A stretch of DNA of 53,155 nucleotides, from positions 1 to 53,155 of the forward strand of contig NZ_JAGGLI010000020.1 of NCBI RefSeq assembly GCF_017874355.1. Direction: 5' to 3'. Below are positions 36,570-45,835 of this stretch, in pieces; position 1 is the first letter of the stretch; each line of letters begins with the position of its first letter. The translations under genes were made by a program, and so were the position numbers. The notes beneath the pieces were generated by a model. That model saw only the letters and a list, made by a program, of their open reading frames with translations. It did no database searches and was not told where the DNA came from. This DNA is from Acetoanaerobium pronyense (GTDB lineage Bacteria > Bacillota > Clostridia > Peptostreptococcales > Filifactoraceae).

Positions 36570-37340
36570 TTGCTTTTTGATACCCACGCTCATCTAGATG
36601 ATTCTAGATTTGACAGTGACAGAGATGAGCTAATAGAAAAGATTCATAATGAGGGAATATCTCTGATTGTAAATCCAGGAGCAGACATTGACTCTTCCAA
36701 AAGAGCAATAGACCTTGCAGCAAGATATGATTTTATATATGCAACTGTGGGAGTACATCCCCATGATGCAAAGGATTTGAAAGAAGAAGACTTTGAAAAG
36801 ATTGAGGAGATGGCAAAGGCTGACAAGGTAGTTGCAATAGGAGAGATAGGCCTTGATTATTATTATGATAATTCTCCAAGAGAAATCCAAAAACAAGTTT
36901 TTATTAGACAGATAGAGATTGCAAATAGACTGGGACTTCCAATAGTGATTCATAGTAGAGATGCATCACAGGATACCTATGACATAATAAAAAAATATAA
37001 AAAAGATGATATAGGATGTCTACTTCACTGCTATGGTCAGAGCTTAGAAATGGCTGAGCTTTATATAGAGATGGGCTGTTATATATCCTTTGCAGGTCCA
37101 CTTACTTTTAAAAACAGTCATAAGCTAAAAGAGATTGCGAGAAGCATTCCCTTTGAAAAGATTCTGATAGAGACGGATACTCCATATCTTACTCCAGAGC
37201 CTTTTAGAGGAAAGCGAAATGACCCTTCAAAGGTTAGATATGTAGCACTAGAGCTAGCCAAGCTAAAGAACATAGACCCTCAGCAGGCAATGGAAATCAC
37301 AATGAAAAATGGGCTTGAATTTTTTAGTATAAAGCTGTAA
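36570..37340 (+). CDS. tatD: TatD-family metal-dependent DNase
   Basis: The 256-residue TIM-barrel hydrolase has the metal-binding motif FDTHAHLDD at 3-11, GEIGLDYYYD in the middle, HSRDA and LIETDTPYLTPEPFRGKRN near the end. TatD proteins are 3'-5' exonucleases or deoxyribonucleases. TTG start immediately after the metG stop, with AGGTGAG upstream inside metG, so the two are co-translated. metG-tatD-rnmV-rsmA is a conserved Firmicute series. Confidence 0.95.
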   Translation: MLFDTHAHLDDSRFDSDRDELIEKIHNEGISLIVNPGADIDSSKRAIDLAARYDFIYATVGVHPHDAKDLKEEDFEKIEEMAKADKVVAIGEIGLDYYYDNSPREIQKQVFIRQIEIANRLGLPIVIHSRDASQDTYDIIKKYKKDDIGCLLHCYGQSLEMAELYIEMGCYISFAGPLTFKNSHKLKEIARSIPFEKILIETDTPYLTPEPFRGKRNDPSKVRYVALELAKLKNIDPQQAMEITMKNGLEFFSIKL

Positions 37341-37365
37341 TACAAATCAAAAATCAAAAAAAATA

Positions 37366-37412
37366 AAAATCTCCACAAAAGCTTATATAAAGGGCTTTTG
37401 TGGAGATTTTTT
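37366..37412. terminator. bidirectional terminator after tatD
   Basis: AAAATCTCCACAAAAGC (37366-37382) and GCTTTTGTGGAGATTTT (37394-37410) pair perfectly and are flanked by A and T runs, suiting tatD and the convergent minus-strand gene. Confidence 0.93.
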
Positions 37413-37422
37413 AATAAAAACT

Positions 37423-38262
37423 CTAGTTTTTTAAGTCTCTAACAGTACTAATTAGATGATAAAGATGCTCCTTGTTCTTTTCTTCAAATAAACCAAGGCT
37501 GTGCTTTACATTTGAAGAAGTGATTTCTAAAGAAACATAGTCATTGTCAGCATAATCCTTTATGTCAATCTTATCTATATTTGATAAAGAGACAAAGTTC
37601 CAAATGACGCAGAGCTTAGAAGGATTTGTTTTGTCAGGCTCTTCTTTTATATTTATAAGCTCATCATCTGTTAAAAATGTAATATGATTATATGTCATCT
37701 CTTTATTTTCTTTAGAGGATATAAATGGGTTTTGAAATAATAGATAACGAATGATGAAGCCTTCATCTAAAACGTCATTGATATAATTTTGAAACTTATA
37801 GTCAAGTTTTTTGATATCATAAGCTTCAGAGTAGTTTAATTCAACATGATGATTAGATTTATTTGAAAGCCTCACCACATCAATAAGATTTTTAAAAAGA
37901 GGCTCCATTACAGTATTGAAATCCATAAAAAGCCCATCGGAAAATTCATCTGGCGTCTTTAGTCTTAGCCAAGAATAAAGAAGTATCTTACCATGCTCTA
38001 CTGAAAAAATATCCTTTGTATTTAAAGTAAAGGATTCTATTTTTCCGTTATCCAGTTCCTTTAAAAGGTAGATATTATCTGAATAAGAATAGATTATTTT
38101 ATCAAGAGCTATATTTTCCTCGTTGGGATGCTGAGGCATATGAATCATAAGAGGAAGATTTTCCATTGAAAGTACATATGGGTCTATGTGGCCTATGAAT
38201 TTTTTTGGTATTTCATTTTTTGATTTTATCTCCCTCGCCCATAAGGGGGTATCTGATGTCAT
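37423..38262 (-). CDS. uncharacterised 279-residue protein
   Basis: I do not recognise a family. The sequence is soluble, mixed alpha/beta and slightly acidic, with no signal peptide, membrane helix or nucleotide-binding motif. It contains scattered aromatic and charged blocks (FSVEHGKILLYSWLRLK, DIVRLSNKSNHHVELNYSE-like). ATG at 38262 is supported by GGAGGTGAG. It lies with the next gene in a minus-strand pair inside an otherwise + strand tatD-rnmV interval; the two may form an operon of accessory character. Confidence 0.72.
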   Translation of the reverse strand: MTSDTPLWAREIKSKNEIPKKFIGHIDPYVLSMENLPLMIHMPQHPNEENIALDKIIYSYSDNIYLLKELDNGKIESFTLNTKDIFSVEHGKILLYSWLRLKTPDEFSDGLFMDFNTVMEPLFKNLIDVVRLSNKSNHHVELNYSEAYDIKKLDYKFQNYINDVLDEGFIIRYLLFQNPFISSKENKEMTYNHITFLTDDELINIKEEPDKTNPSKLCVIWNFVSLSNIDKIDIKDYADNDYVSLEITSSNVKHSLGLFEEKNKEHLYHLISTVRDLKN

Positions 38263-38312
38263 ACTCTCACCTCCACAAAATTTTTAATGATAACTAATAG
38301 AATTATCTTTAA

Positions 38313-38792
38313 TTAATAGACTTTTAATTTTTCAGGAGAATACTTATCTATTATCTGTACGATTTGTTCCTTGGAATCAAGAGGGTTCTCTACTATTAAT
38401 ATAAGTTCTCCCCTTTCTTCTTTAAATGAAAGGTCTTTGGAAGAGACCTTGTCTAAAGCTGAAAGAACAAAAAGACCTATAAGCCCTCCTGATGCAGCAC
38501 TTGCGATTATGATAAGGAGCATTGCTGCAAATGTCCCTATTGACGCAAATAGATTAATTTCTACAATTACTGCAAACAAGATACCAATAATACCACCAAG
38601 GACTACTCCTGCCTTCGTACTTATTTTGGATTTGTGTTCTCTAGACATGTTCTTAATTTGATGCTCAGGTTGATGGTATTCGTGTTGAGCCACAGTATAG
38701 GCTCTTGAATCATGAGGAAGGTTTTTTCTCACTTCCAATAGACAATCATGTGCATTCTTATTATCATTAAAAAAAGCTAAAATACTGGGCAT
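38313..38792 (-). CDS. small membrane protein with glycine-zipper segments
   Basis: The 159-residue protein has a cytosolic N-terminal part with histidines (RAYTVAQHEYHQPEHQ) and two hydrophobic, glycine-rich segments at about 63-113 (AGVVLGGIIGILFAV and SAASGGLIGLFVLSAL). A soluble C-terminal part ends EQIVQIIDKYSPEKLKVY. The plan resembles glycine-zipper stress proteins of the YflT/general-stress-17M type. Ribosome-binding site AAAGGGTGTGAG. It lies 50 nt upstream of the uncharacterised gene on the same strand. Confidence 0.72.
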   Translation of the reverse strand: MPSILAFFNDNKNAHDCLLEVRKNLPHDSRAYTVAQHEYHQPEHQIKNMSREHKSKISTKAGVVLGGIIGILFAVIVEINLFASIGTFAAMLLIIIASAASGGLIGLFVLSALDKVSSKDLSFKEERGELILIVENPLDSKEQIVQIIDKYSPEKLKVY

Positions 38793-39011
38793 AAACTCAC
38801 ACCCTTTCCTAGATTTGTTTATTTTATACCCTAATATTTGGAAAATATCACAGTAATTCCTCTAATGGTTATTGTTTTAAAAGGAGACTTTTTTATATTT
38901 GCATGATATTATAATAGAGTTGAATTTTTTTATAAGAAAACCGATGATTAAAAATTTAATTTATATTTACATTTAATAGATGATTAGATGTGGCTGAAAA
39001 GTGGTGGATTT

Positions 39012-39557
39012 ATGATAAAAGAAGTAATAGTTGTTGAAGGTAAGGATGATATATCAGCTGTAAAAAGAGCTGTAGATGCAGAAGTCATAGCAACAAATGG
39101 ATACGGCTTTCCAAAAGGGGTAAGAGAAAGAATAATAAAAGCAAATAATGAAAGAGGAATTATAATACTTACTGACCCTGATTATGCAGGAGAAAGAATA
39201 AGAAGCAAAATAGCGGCTATGGTGGATAATTGCAAGCATGCTTTTATTCCCCTAGAAGATGGAATGAAAGATGGAGATATAGGAGTTGAAAATGCTTCAA
39301 AAGAAGCTGTTATAAAGGCTCTACAAATGGCTAGATTTGAAGAGGTAGTGAAGAGGACGGAGTTTACAAAAAATGATATGATTAAATATGGTTTGTCGGG
39401 TTCAGATAGCTCCAGTTATAAAAGGGCATTTTTAGGAGAGAGGCTTGGCATTGGATATTGTAATGCAAAGCAATTCTTAAGAAGATTAAATAATTATGGA
39501 ATCACGCGAAAAGAATTTGAAAAGGTAATTTCTGAATTGGAGGAGATTTATGGATAG
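39012..39557 (+). CDS. rnmV: ribonuclease M5
   Basis: RNase M5 makes the final cuts in 5S rRNA maturation with L18. The TOPRIM domain is complete: Glu9 in VVEGKDD and Asp55/Asp57 in TDPDYAGERIR. Start chosen at MIKEVIVVEGKDD (181 residues) with GTGGTGG upstream; the ATG at 38988 has no site. It overlaps rsmA by 8 nt, the usual rnmV-rsmA pairing. Confidence 0.95.
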   Translation: MIKEVIVVEGKDDISAVKRAVDAEVIATNGYGFPKGVRERIIKANNERGIIILTDPDYAGERIRSKIAAMVDNCKHAFIPLEDGMKDGDIGVENASKEAVIKALQMARFEEVVKRTEFTKNDMIKYGLSGSDSSSYKRAFLGERLGIGYCNAKQFLRRLNNYGITRKEFEKVISELEEIYG

Positions 39558-40428
39558 GTTAGCATCCCATAAAGTCACAAAAGATATTGTTAGCAAGTAT
39601 GGATTTAGATTTACAAAATCCCTTGGTCAAAACTTTCTTATAGATGAGGGAGTTTTAGAAAAAATTGTAGACGCAGGAGACATCACAAAGGATGATGTGG
39701 TAATAGAGATTGGTCCGGGGATTGGTACTTTAACTAAGGAACTGTCTTTAAGGGCAAAAAAAGTGGTTTCTATAGAAATAGACAAGATGCTCATTCCCAT
39801 ACTCAAAGATACTCTATCAGAGAGGGACAATGTTACTATAATCAATGAGGATATATTAAAAGCAGACATAAAAAGCATAGTAGATGAATATGCAGATGGA
39901 GAACCTGTAAAGGTTGTGGCAAATCTTCCTTACTATATAACGACTCCTATAATAATGAGGTTTTTGGAAGAGTATATACCTATGAGCATCATGGTTGTAA
40001 TGATTCAAAAAGAAGTGGCTGATAGGATAAATGCAAAGCCATCCACAAAAGACTATGGAACCTTGTCAGTAGCTGTCCAGTATTACTGCAGTACTGAGAT
40101 AGTTGCCAAGGCGCCAAAGGGAGCTTTTATACCTGAGCCTTCTGTGGATTCATCTGTCATCAAGCTTACTGTAAAGGAAAAAAGAGATGTGCAGCTCAAA
40201 GATGAGCATTTGTTTTTTGAAGTTGTAAAAGCCAGTTTTTCAAAAAGAAGGAAGACTCTTCTTAATGCCCTTTCATCATTTGGAACATTGGGAGAAAAAG
40301 ATCAAATGAAATATGCCCTTGAAAAATCAGATATAGACCCTCAAAGACGGGGAGAAACTCTAGATATCTATGAATTTGCCAGACTTTCAAACGAAATATT
40401 TGAAATAAAAAAAGGATTAAAGGGATAA
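39550..40428 (+). CDS. rsmA: 16S rRNA dimethyladenosine transferase (A1518/A1519)
   Basis: The enzyme dimethylates two adjacent adenines in helix 45 and acts in late 30S assembly; loss confers kasugamycin resistance in other species. Signatures are SLGQNFLIDEGVLEKIV, the SAM site VIEIGPGIGTLTKEL, and the catalytic NLPYYITTPIIMRFL. The 292-residue length is normal. The start lies in the rnmV end. The stop codon is inside the downstream terminator stem. Confidence 0.96.
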   Translation: MDRLASHKVTKDIVSKYGFRFTKSLGQNFLIDEGVLEKIVDAGDITKDDVVIEIGPGIGTLTKELSLRAKKVVSIEIDKMLIPILKDTLSERDNVTIINEDILKADIKSIVDEYADGEPVKVVANLPYYITTPIIMRFLEEYIPMSIMVVMIQKEVADRINAKPSTKDYGTLSVAVQYYCSTEIVAKAPKGAFIPEPSVDSSVIKLTVKEKRDVQLKDEHLFFEVVKASFSKRRKTLLNALSSFGTLGEKDQMKYALEKSDIDPQRRGETLDIYEFARLSNEIFEIKKGLKG

Positions 40429-40446
40429 ACCCTTTGATCCTTTTTT
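40408..40446. terminator. compact bidirectional terminator shared by rsmA and murC
   Basis: AAAGGAT-AAAGGG pairs with CCCTTT-ATCCTTT around a 5-nt loop that holds part of the rsmA TAA. A and T runs on the two sides serve both convergent genes, which are only 16 nt apart. Confidence 0.88.
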
Positions 40447-41827
40447 AAACTGCTGCATTTTCTATATTTGAGCTTAAAAGCTCAAGTAGGTAGTCCCCAA
40501 CTGTATAGACATCCCCAGCCCCCACAGTGAAAATAATATCATTTTCTTTAAGTACTGTTGCTAGATATGAAGACACTTCGTTTAGATCTCCGATATAAAT
40601 TGCATCTTTGCCGTGTTTTTTTATTTCTGCTACAAGATCTCTTGAATGAACTCCGAGGTTGTCTTTTTCTCTTGAAGCATAAATATCAGAAATAATAACA
40701 ACATCTGATTCGAAAAAAGATTCTGCAAACTTATCCATAAGCTCTTTAGTTCTTGAATATGTGTGTGGTTGAAAAACCGTATAGAGTAAACTCTTTTGCA
40801 ATCTGCTTGCTGCCTTTAGTGTTGCCTTTAGCTCAGTTGGATGATGAGCGTAGTCATCATATATCTTTATTCCATTTATTTCACCTTTGAGTTCAAATCT
40901 TCTGCCTACTCCACTATAAAGCTCTATACCTTCTTTTATATGACTCAAGTCAATGCCTGATACATAGGATGCAAGTATAGAAGCACAGGCATTATAGATA
41001 TTATGTTCTCCTGGAACCTTTAGAGAAAACCTCCCTAAAATCTTGCCGTTTAGACTAAGTGTAAAGCTTGGCAATCCAAAGCCATCATATATTATATCTT
41101 CTATAATTCCATTGTTTTCATTTGATTGACCGAAATAAATAATATCCTTATCCAAATTATGTAGTGCGTTTCTTACATTTTGATCATCACCATTTGCGAT
41201 TACATATCCATCTGGCTTGACCTGATTTGCAAAGCTTCTAAAAGAAGCCTCTATTTGAGCGATATCTTTAAAATAATCAAGATGATCCTCTTCTATATTG
41301 AGTATTACAGCAATTTTGGGATAGAATTTTAAAAAGCTGTCAACATACTCACAAGCCTCTGTAATAAAATACTCAGAATCTCCAATGCGTACATTTCCAT
41401 CTATATCCTTGAGGTTTCCTCCAACTAATATTGTAGGGTCATTGTTTGAGACTTTAAATATTACAGAAGACATAGACGTTGTTGTAGTCTTTCCGTGGGT
41501 ACCTGAGATGGCTATTGAATTTTCATATTTACTCATTACCTCACCAAGGAAGGTTGCTCTGTCCATTATATTAATACCAAGTTCTAAAGCTCTTTGAAGC
41601 TCTTCGTTATCTTTTTTTACTGCGGCTGTATAAACCACAAGATTTATGCTCTGATCTATATTATCTGCATTATGTCCTAGATGAATCTTTGCACCAAGCT
41701 CCTCTAGCTTTTTTATAGAACTGTTTTCGGCAGAGTCTGAGCCGGTAACCTGATACCCAAGATTAATACAAATTTGGGCTAGACCGCTCATGCTAATTCC
41801 GCCTATTCCGATAAAATGAATATGCAT
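40445..41827 (-). CDS. murC: UDP-N-acetylmuramate-L-alanine ligase
   Basis: The cytoplasmic Mur ligase adds L-alanine to UDP-MurNAc. The N-terminal Rossmann domain begins HFIGIGGISMSGLAQI, the ATP site SGTHGKTTTTS lies near 110, and DDYAHHPTELKATL is in the C-terminal domain. The 460-residue length is typical. It is a single minus-strand gene between rsmA and purR. The ribosome-binding site is a weak GGGGTG. Confidence 0.96.
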   Translation of the reverse strand: MHIHFIGIGGISMSGLAQICINLGYQVTGSDSAENSSIKKLEELGAKIHLGHNADNIDQSINLVVYTAAVKKDNEELQRALELGINIMDRATFLGEVMSKYENSIAISGTHGKTTTTSMSSVIFKVSNNDPTILVGGNLKDIDGNVRIGDSEYFITEACEYVDSFLKFYPKIAVILNIEEDHLDYFKDIAQIEASFRSFANQVKPDGYVIANGDDQNVRNALHNLDKDIIYFGQSNENNGIIEDIIYDGFGLPSFTLSLNGKILGRFSLKVPGEHNIYNACASILASYVSGIDLSHIKEGIELYSGVGRRFELKGEINGIKIYDDYAHHPTELKATLKAASRLQKSLLYTVFQPHTYSRTKELMDKFAESFFESDVVIISDIYASREKDNLGVHSRDLVAEIKKHGKDAIYIGDLNEVSSYLATVLKENDIIFTVGAGDVYTVGDYLLELLSSNIENAAV

Positions 41828-41868
41828 ATATTTACACCCCTTAATATACTGCTCTCGACTAAATTATA

Positions 41869-41897
41869 ATTATAGCATAAATTATATAAAAATTCCC
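41869..41897 (-). promoter_or_regulatory. extended -10 promoter of murC
   Basis: On the minus strand a perfect TATAAT preceded by TGC (41877-41869) has only a weak -35 (GGGAAT). It is about 45 nt from the murC start. Confidence 0.5.
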
Positions 41898-42016
41898 AGG
41901 AAATTTCGTGTACCTACTTTTAAAAAGCTAACAAAAATGATATATTTATCTATAAATGTACGTCAATATCAAGAAAAAAATAGATAAACAATATAAGAAT
42001 ATGGGGAGATAACTAT

Positions 42017-42844
42017 ATGAAGCTAAAAAGAAACGAACGAATAGGGGCTATAGTAAAAATTCTTTCTGAACATCCCAACAAAACTTTCACTCTTAGTCAT
42101 TTCACCGAAAAATTCAATACGGCAAAATCCACTCTAAGTGAAGATATAATGCTTGTAAAAGGAGTATTTGAGAAGCTTAACCTTGGAAAAGTAATCACTA
42201 TTCCGGGAGCATCTGGAGGAGTAAGATATATCCCTTTTTTATCAAAAGCTGACTCTATGGAATTTCTTGAAGGAATAAGCAAAAAAATAGAGGATAAGGA
42301 GAGAATGCTTCCAGGCGGTTTTCTTTACCTTATTGACGTTATTTATGACCCAGATATAGTAGCCACTATTGGAAAAATATTTGCATCAATTATAGATTAT
42401 TCCAAGGTTGACTATCTAGTAACTATAGAGACAAAAGGTATACCTATGGCTCTTATGACCGCGAAGGCTATGAATATACCTCTTTTAATTATAAGGAAAA
42501 ACTCGAAAATATCTGAAGGCTCATCCCTTGGAATCACATATGTTTCTGGGACAAGTGGAGCAGTGCAGAGCATGAGTCTTCCAAGGAGAAATATAAAAGA
42601 AGGCTCAAAAGTCATACTTATAGATGATTTCATGAGAGGTGGAGGAACCATAAAGGGAATGCACGACCTCATGAAGGAGTTTAGAGCGGAAGTTGTTGCA
42701 ACTGGAGTACTGATATCAACAGTAAAACCTAAAGAAAAAATGATAGATAATTATATCTCTTTACTTGAGATAGAAGAAGGCAATGGAGAAAATATAGTAA
42801 GACCTAGCATGAGCTTCCTTGAGAAAATTTCTGAAAATTTGTAA
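42017..42844 (+). CDS. purR: pur operon repressor PurR
   Basis: The 275-residue regulator has an N-terminal winged helix (FTLSHFTEKFNTAKSTLSED) and a C-terminal phosphoribosyltransferase-like domain with the PRPP loop VILIDDFMRGGGT. It represses purine biosynthesis in Firmicutes; PRPP relieves binding. GGGGAG precedes the ATG. purR-spoVG-glmU-prs is conserved in this phylum. I see no PurBox in its own 5' region. Confidence 0.93.
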   Translation: MKLKRNERIGAIVKILSEHPNKTFTLSHFTEKFNTAKSTLSEDIMLVKGVFEKLNLGKVITIPGASGGVRYIPFLSKADSMEFLEGISKKIEDKERMLPGGFLYLIDVIYDPDIVATIGKIFASIIDYSKVDYLVTIETKGIPMALMTAKAMNIPLLIIRKNSKISEGSSLGITYVSGTSGAVQSMSLPRRNIKEGSKVILIDDFMRGGGTIKGMHDLMKEFRAEVVATGVLISTVKPKEKMIDNYISLLEIEEGNGENIVRPSMSFLEKISENL

Positions 42845-42853
42845 TTAATTAGC

Positions 42854-42879
42854 AGGAATTTTCAGATTTTAGTAGAACT
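42854..42879 (+). promoter_or_regulatory. candidate sigma-H type promoter of spoVG
   Basis: AGGA (42854-42857, in GCAGGAATTTTCAG) and GAACT (42875-42879) are 17 nt apart. From memory the B. subtilis spoVG sigma-H promoter has GCAGGATTTCAG and GAATT with the same 17-nt gap. No good sigma-A boxes are seen in this 81-nt interval. Confidence 0.6.
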
Positions 42880-42925
42880 AAGACTATTAAGACTAAAATA
42901 TCAAAGCTAAAAGGAGTGGATCCAC

Positions 42926-43228
42926 ATGGAAATTACAGATGTTAGGGTAAGAAAACTCTCTGAGGAAGGAAAAATGAGGGGGATAGTTTCTGTTACCTTC
43001 GACAATGCTTTTGTTGTCCATGATATCAAAATTATAGAAGGGCAGAGCGGACTTTTCATAGCTATGCCAAGCAGAAAAGTAGGAGAAGGTGAATTTAGAG
43101 ATATAGCCCATCCGATAAACTCTGAAATGAGAAAATCCCTTCAAGATGACATCTTAAGAGCTTATGAAGAAGCGAAAGTAAGAATGGAAGTAGAAGAAGA
43201 CACAGATTATATACCAGAAGAAGTATAA
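42926..43228 (+). CDS. spoVG: SpoVG RNA/DNA-binding regulator
   Basis: The 100-residue product is the full conserved SpoVG fold ([20 protein letters not shown], then [20 protein letters not shown]), with an acidic C-terminal tail. SpoVG proteins bind nucleic acids and influence sporulation and cell division. AAAGGAGTGG precedes the ATG. It has a sigma-H-like promoter and is followed by a terminator before glmU. Confidence 0.96.
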   Translation: MEITDVRVRKLSEEGKMRGIVSVTFDNAFVVHDIKIIEGQSGLFIAMPSRKVGEGEFRDIAHPINSEMRKSLQDDILRAYEEAKVRMEVEEDTDYIPEEV

Positions 43229-43256
43229 AACCTTTTCAATCAATAAAGATTAACAG

Positions 43257-43306
43257 GCGAGCCTTGCTTAAGGAAGATTTTTCATAAGCATAAGGTTCGT
43301 TTTTTT
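43257..43306 (+). terminator. Rho-independent terminator after spoVG
   Basis: CGAGCCTTGCTTA pairs imperfectly with TAAGCATAAGGTTCG and is followed by a seven-T run (43300-43306). Confidence 0.82.
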
Positions 43307-43348
43307 GCATATTATTATTTTATCTTTCTATACTTTTCTTATAAAAAG

Positions 43349-43357
43349 TGCTATCAT
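43349..43357 (+). promoter_or_regulatory. extended -10 element upstream of glmU
   Basis: TGC followed by TATCAT (43352-43357), with no good -35, lies about 58 nt before the glmU start and after the spoVG terminator. Confidence 0.4.
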
Positions 43358-43414
43358 ATTACATGTAAAAGACGAATATAGCTATAAAAAAATAATATAA
43401 AGTGAGGGTATGTC

Positions 43415-44779
43415 ATGAACTTGAAGGTAGTAATCCTTGCTGCAGGACAGGGAACTAGGATGAAATCCAAACATCCAAAGGTTTTGCACAAGGTAATGGG
43501 TAAAGCCATGCTTGATCACGTTATTGAGGAATGCAAAGACCTTAGTGATAGTAAACCTGTAGTTGTAATAGGTCATATGGCAGAAGCTTTAAAAGACCAT
43601 CTAAAGGACAGTGCTGACACCGTGATTCAAAAAGAGCAGCTTGGAACAGGTCATGCCGTAATGATGGCTGTATCCCATATTAAAGATGAAGAACCTGTCT
43701 TGATACTATGTGGGGACACACCACTAATTAAAAAAGAGACACTATGTGCTATGGCTAAGCTAAAGGCCGAGGGATATAGTGCTGTTGTCATGAGCTCGAT
43801 TATAGAAAATCCTAAAGGCTATGGCAGAATCCTAAGAGATACTGAAGGGGAATTTTTAAGAATCAAAGAGCAAAAGGATGCTGATGAGGAAGAACTTAAA
43901 ATTAGAGAAATAAATGCAGGAATGTATATAATAGATGGAAAATCCCTAAAGGAAAATCTTCAAAAGCTAAGCTCAGATAATGCCCAAAATGAATATTATC
44001 TCACAGATGTGCTTGAGCATATTAAAAAAGAAAATAAGAAAATAGGGATTTTTATAGCAAATGAAAATGAGATACTTGGAGTAAATAGCAGAGTACAGCT
44101 TGCCCAGGCAGAGATGGAAATGAAAAAGAATATAAACACTTTTCATATGGAAAATGGTGTAACATTAATAGATCCAGAGAATACATATATAGATAAAGAG
44201 GCTGTTATAGGAAGAGATACAATTATTTATCCTAATGTTAGAATAATAGGAAAAACTATAATAGGTGAAGACGTAACTATAAGAGAAAATACTACAATAG
44301 AAAACTCTAAAATAGAAGATAATGTAGTAATAAAGAGCTCTACTATAACAGAAAGCGTTGTTGGAGAGAACTCTACAATCGGCCCTTATGCCTACTTAAG
44401 ACCAAAGAGCATTATTGGAAAGAATGTAAAAATAGGGGACTTTGTGGAAGTGAAAAATGCTGTAATTGGAAATGGTTCAAAAGCATCCCATCTTTCATAT
44501 ATTGGAGATGCAGATGTAGGTCAAAATGTAAACATAGGCTGCGGAGTAGTGTTTGTAAATTATGATGGAAAAAACAAACATAGAAGTACAGTTAAGGACA
44601 ATGCATTTATTGGCTCTAACTGTAACGTCGTAGCTCCTGTAATTATAGAAGAAAAAGCTTATATAGCTACAGGCTCTACTGTCACAATTGATATTCCAAA
44701 GGATTCACTGTGTGTAGCAAGAGCAAGAGAAGTAATAAAAGAAGGATGGACAAGTAAAAAAGGTATTCTTAGCAAATAA
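43415..44779 (+). CDS. glmU: bifunctional GlcN-1-P acetyltransferase / GlcNAc-1-P uridyltransferase
   Basis: The enzyme makes UDP-GlcNAc for peptidoglycan. The N-terminal pyrophosphorylase domain has LAAGQGTRMKSKHPKVLH at 8-25 and the C-terminal part is a left-handed beta-helix of hexapeptide repeats. The acetyltransferase residues lie in IGNGSKASHLSYIGDADVG and GCGVVFVNYDGKNKHRS. The 454-residue length is standard. It is paired with prs downstream. Confidence 0.96.
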   Translation: MNLKVVILAAGQGTRMKSKHPKVLHKVMGKAMLDHVIEECKDLSDSKPVVVIGHMAEALKDHLKDSADTVIQKEQLGTGHAVMMAVSHIKDEEPVLILCGDTPLIKKETLCAMAKLKAEGYSAVVMSSIIENPKGYGRILRDTEGEFLRIKEQKDADEEELKIREINAGMYIIDGKSLKENLQKLSSDNAQNEYYLTDVLEHIKKENKKIGIFIANENEILGVNSRVQLAQAEMEMKKNINTFHMENGVTLIDPENTYIDKEAVIGRDTIIYPNVRIIGKTIIGEDVTIRENTTIENSKIEDNVVIKSSTITESVVGENSTIGPYAYLRPKSIIGKNVKIGDFVEVKNAVIGNGSKASHLSYIGDADVGQNVNIGCGVVFVNYDGKNKHRSTVKDNAFIGSNCNVVAPVIIEEKAYIATGSTVTIDIPKDSLCVARAREVIKEGWTSKKGILSK

Positions 44780-44797
44780 AATTAGGAGGGTATAATA

Positions 44798-45757
44798 ATG
44801 AATACTAGTGGCAGTGAGATTAAAATTTTTTCAGGCAATGCTCATAAAGAATTAGCGCAAGATATAGCTAAAGAGCTAGGAGTTCCTATAGGTTCTGCTG
44901 AAGTAGGGAGATTTAGTGACGGTGAGATATCTGTAAATATAAGCGAAACAGTAAGAGGGGTAGATGCTTTTATAATCCAGCCTACATCATCTCCTGTAAA
45001 TGGAAATATAATGGAACTTCTTATAATGATAGATGCTTTCAAAAGAGCATCCGCAGGAAGGATTACAGCTGTAATTCCATACTATGGGTATGCAAGACAA
45101 GACAGAAAAGCTAAGGCAAGAGATCCAATCACTGCTAAATTGGTTGCAAATCTTATAACTGCAGCAGGTGCTGATAGAGTTCTTACAATGGACCTTCATG
45201 CAGCTCAGATTCAAGGATATTTTGATATTCCTCTTGACCATCTTTTAGGAGTACCAATACTTGCCCAATACTTCAAGAAAAAAAATATAGAAGACCTTGT
45301 AGTAGTTTCTCCTGACCTTGGAAGTGTTACTAGAGCAAGATCATTTGCAGAAATATTAAATGCTCCTCTTGCTATCATAGATAAAAGAAGACCAAAGGCA
45401 AATGTATCAGAGGTTATGAACATCATAGGAGATATAGAAGGAAAAAATGTAATCATAATAGATGATATGATAGATACAGCAGGGACTCTGACAAATGGGG
45501 CGGAAGCTCTTATGAAATTTGGAGCAAAAGAAGTGTATGCTTGCTGCACTCATCCTGTACTTTCAGGACCTGCCATAGATAGACTTGAAAAATCCTGTAT
45601 CAAAGAAGTAGTAGTACTTGATACTATACCTCTAGATGAAAGCAAAAAAATAGACAAAATAAAAGTAGAAAGTGTAGCTCCAATATTCGCATCGGCTATA
45701 AGAAAGATTTTTGACAATGAATCTGTAAGTAAATTATTTGCAGACCCGAAAAAATAA
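44798..45757 (+). CDS. prs: ribose-phosphate pyrophosphokinase
   Basis: The enzyme makes PRPP from ribose-5-phosphate and ATP. The flexible loop and ATP site [17 protein letters not shown], the metal site [20 protein letters not shown], and the PRPP loop [20 protein letters not shown] are all present in 319 residues. PRPP links it to purR and to the NAPRT gene of this region. TAGGAGGG precedes the ATG. Confidence 0.97.
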   Translation: MNTSGSEIKIFSGNAHKELAQDIAKELGVPIGSAEVGRFSDGEISVNISETVRGVDAFIIQPTSSPVNGNIMELLIMIDAFKRASAGRITAVIPYYGYARQDRKAKARDPITAKLVANLITAAGADRVLTMDLHAAQIQGYFDIPLDHLLGVPILAQYFKKKNIEDLVVVSPDLGSVTRARSFAEILNAPLAIIDKRRPKANVSEVMNIIGDIEGKNVIIIDDMIDTAGTLTNGAEALMKFGAKEVYACCTHPVLSGPAIDRLEKSCIKEVVVLDTIPLDESKKIDKIKVESVAPIFASAIRKIFDNESVSKLFADPKK

Positions 45758-45773
45758 AAAACTTGTAACTACT

Positions 45774-45797
45774 AAGAGCCTAGTTTTAGGCTCTTTT
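45774..45797 (+). terminator. Rho-independent terminator after prs
   Basis: AAGAGCCT (45774-45781) pairs with AGGCTCTT (45788-45795) and a T run follows. Confidence 0.85.
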
Positions 45798-45835
45798 TGG
45801 TCGTTTTAAAATTATTATACTTAGGAAGTGATTTT

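Noticed and set aside
38793-39011. Sigma-B type promoter (GGGTAT) for the glycine-zipper protein
   Set aside because: A GGGTAT is present on the minus strand but no GTTT-type -35 at a suitable distance; not supported.
41828-42016. Possible PurBox pair upstream of purR
   Set aside because: No CCGAA-centred repeats are visible; the interval is plain A/T-rich sequence with the murC promoter on the other strand.
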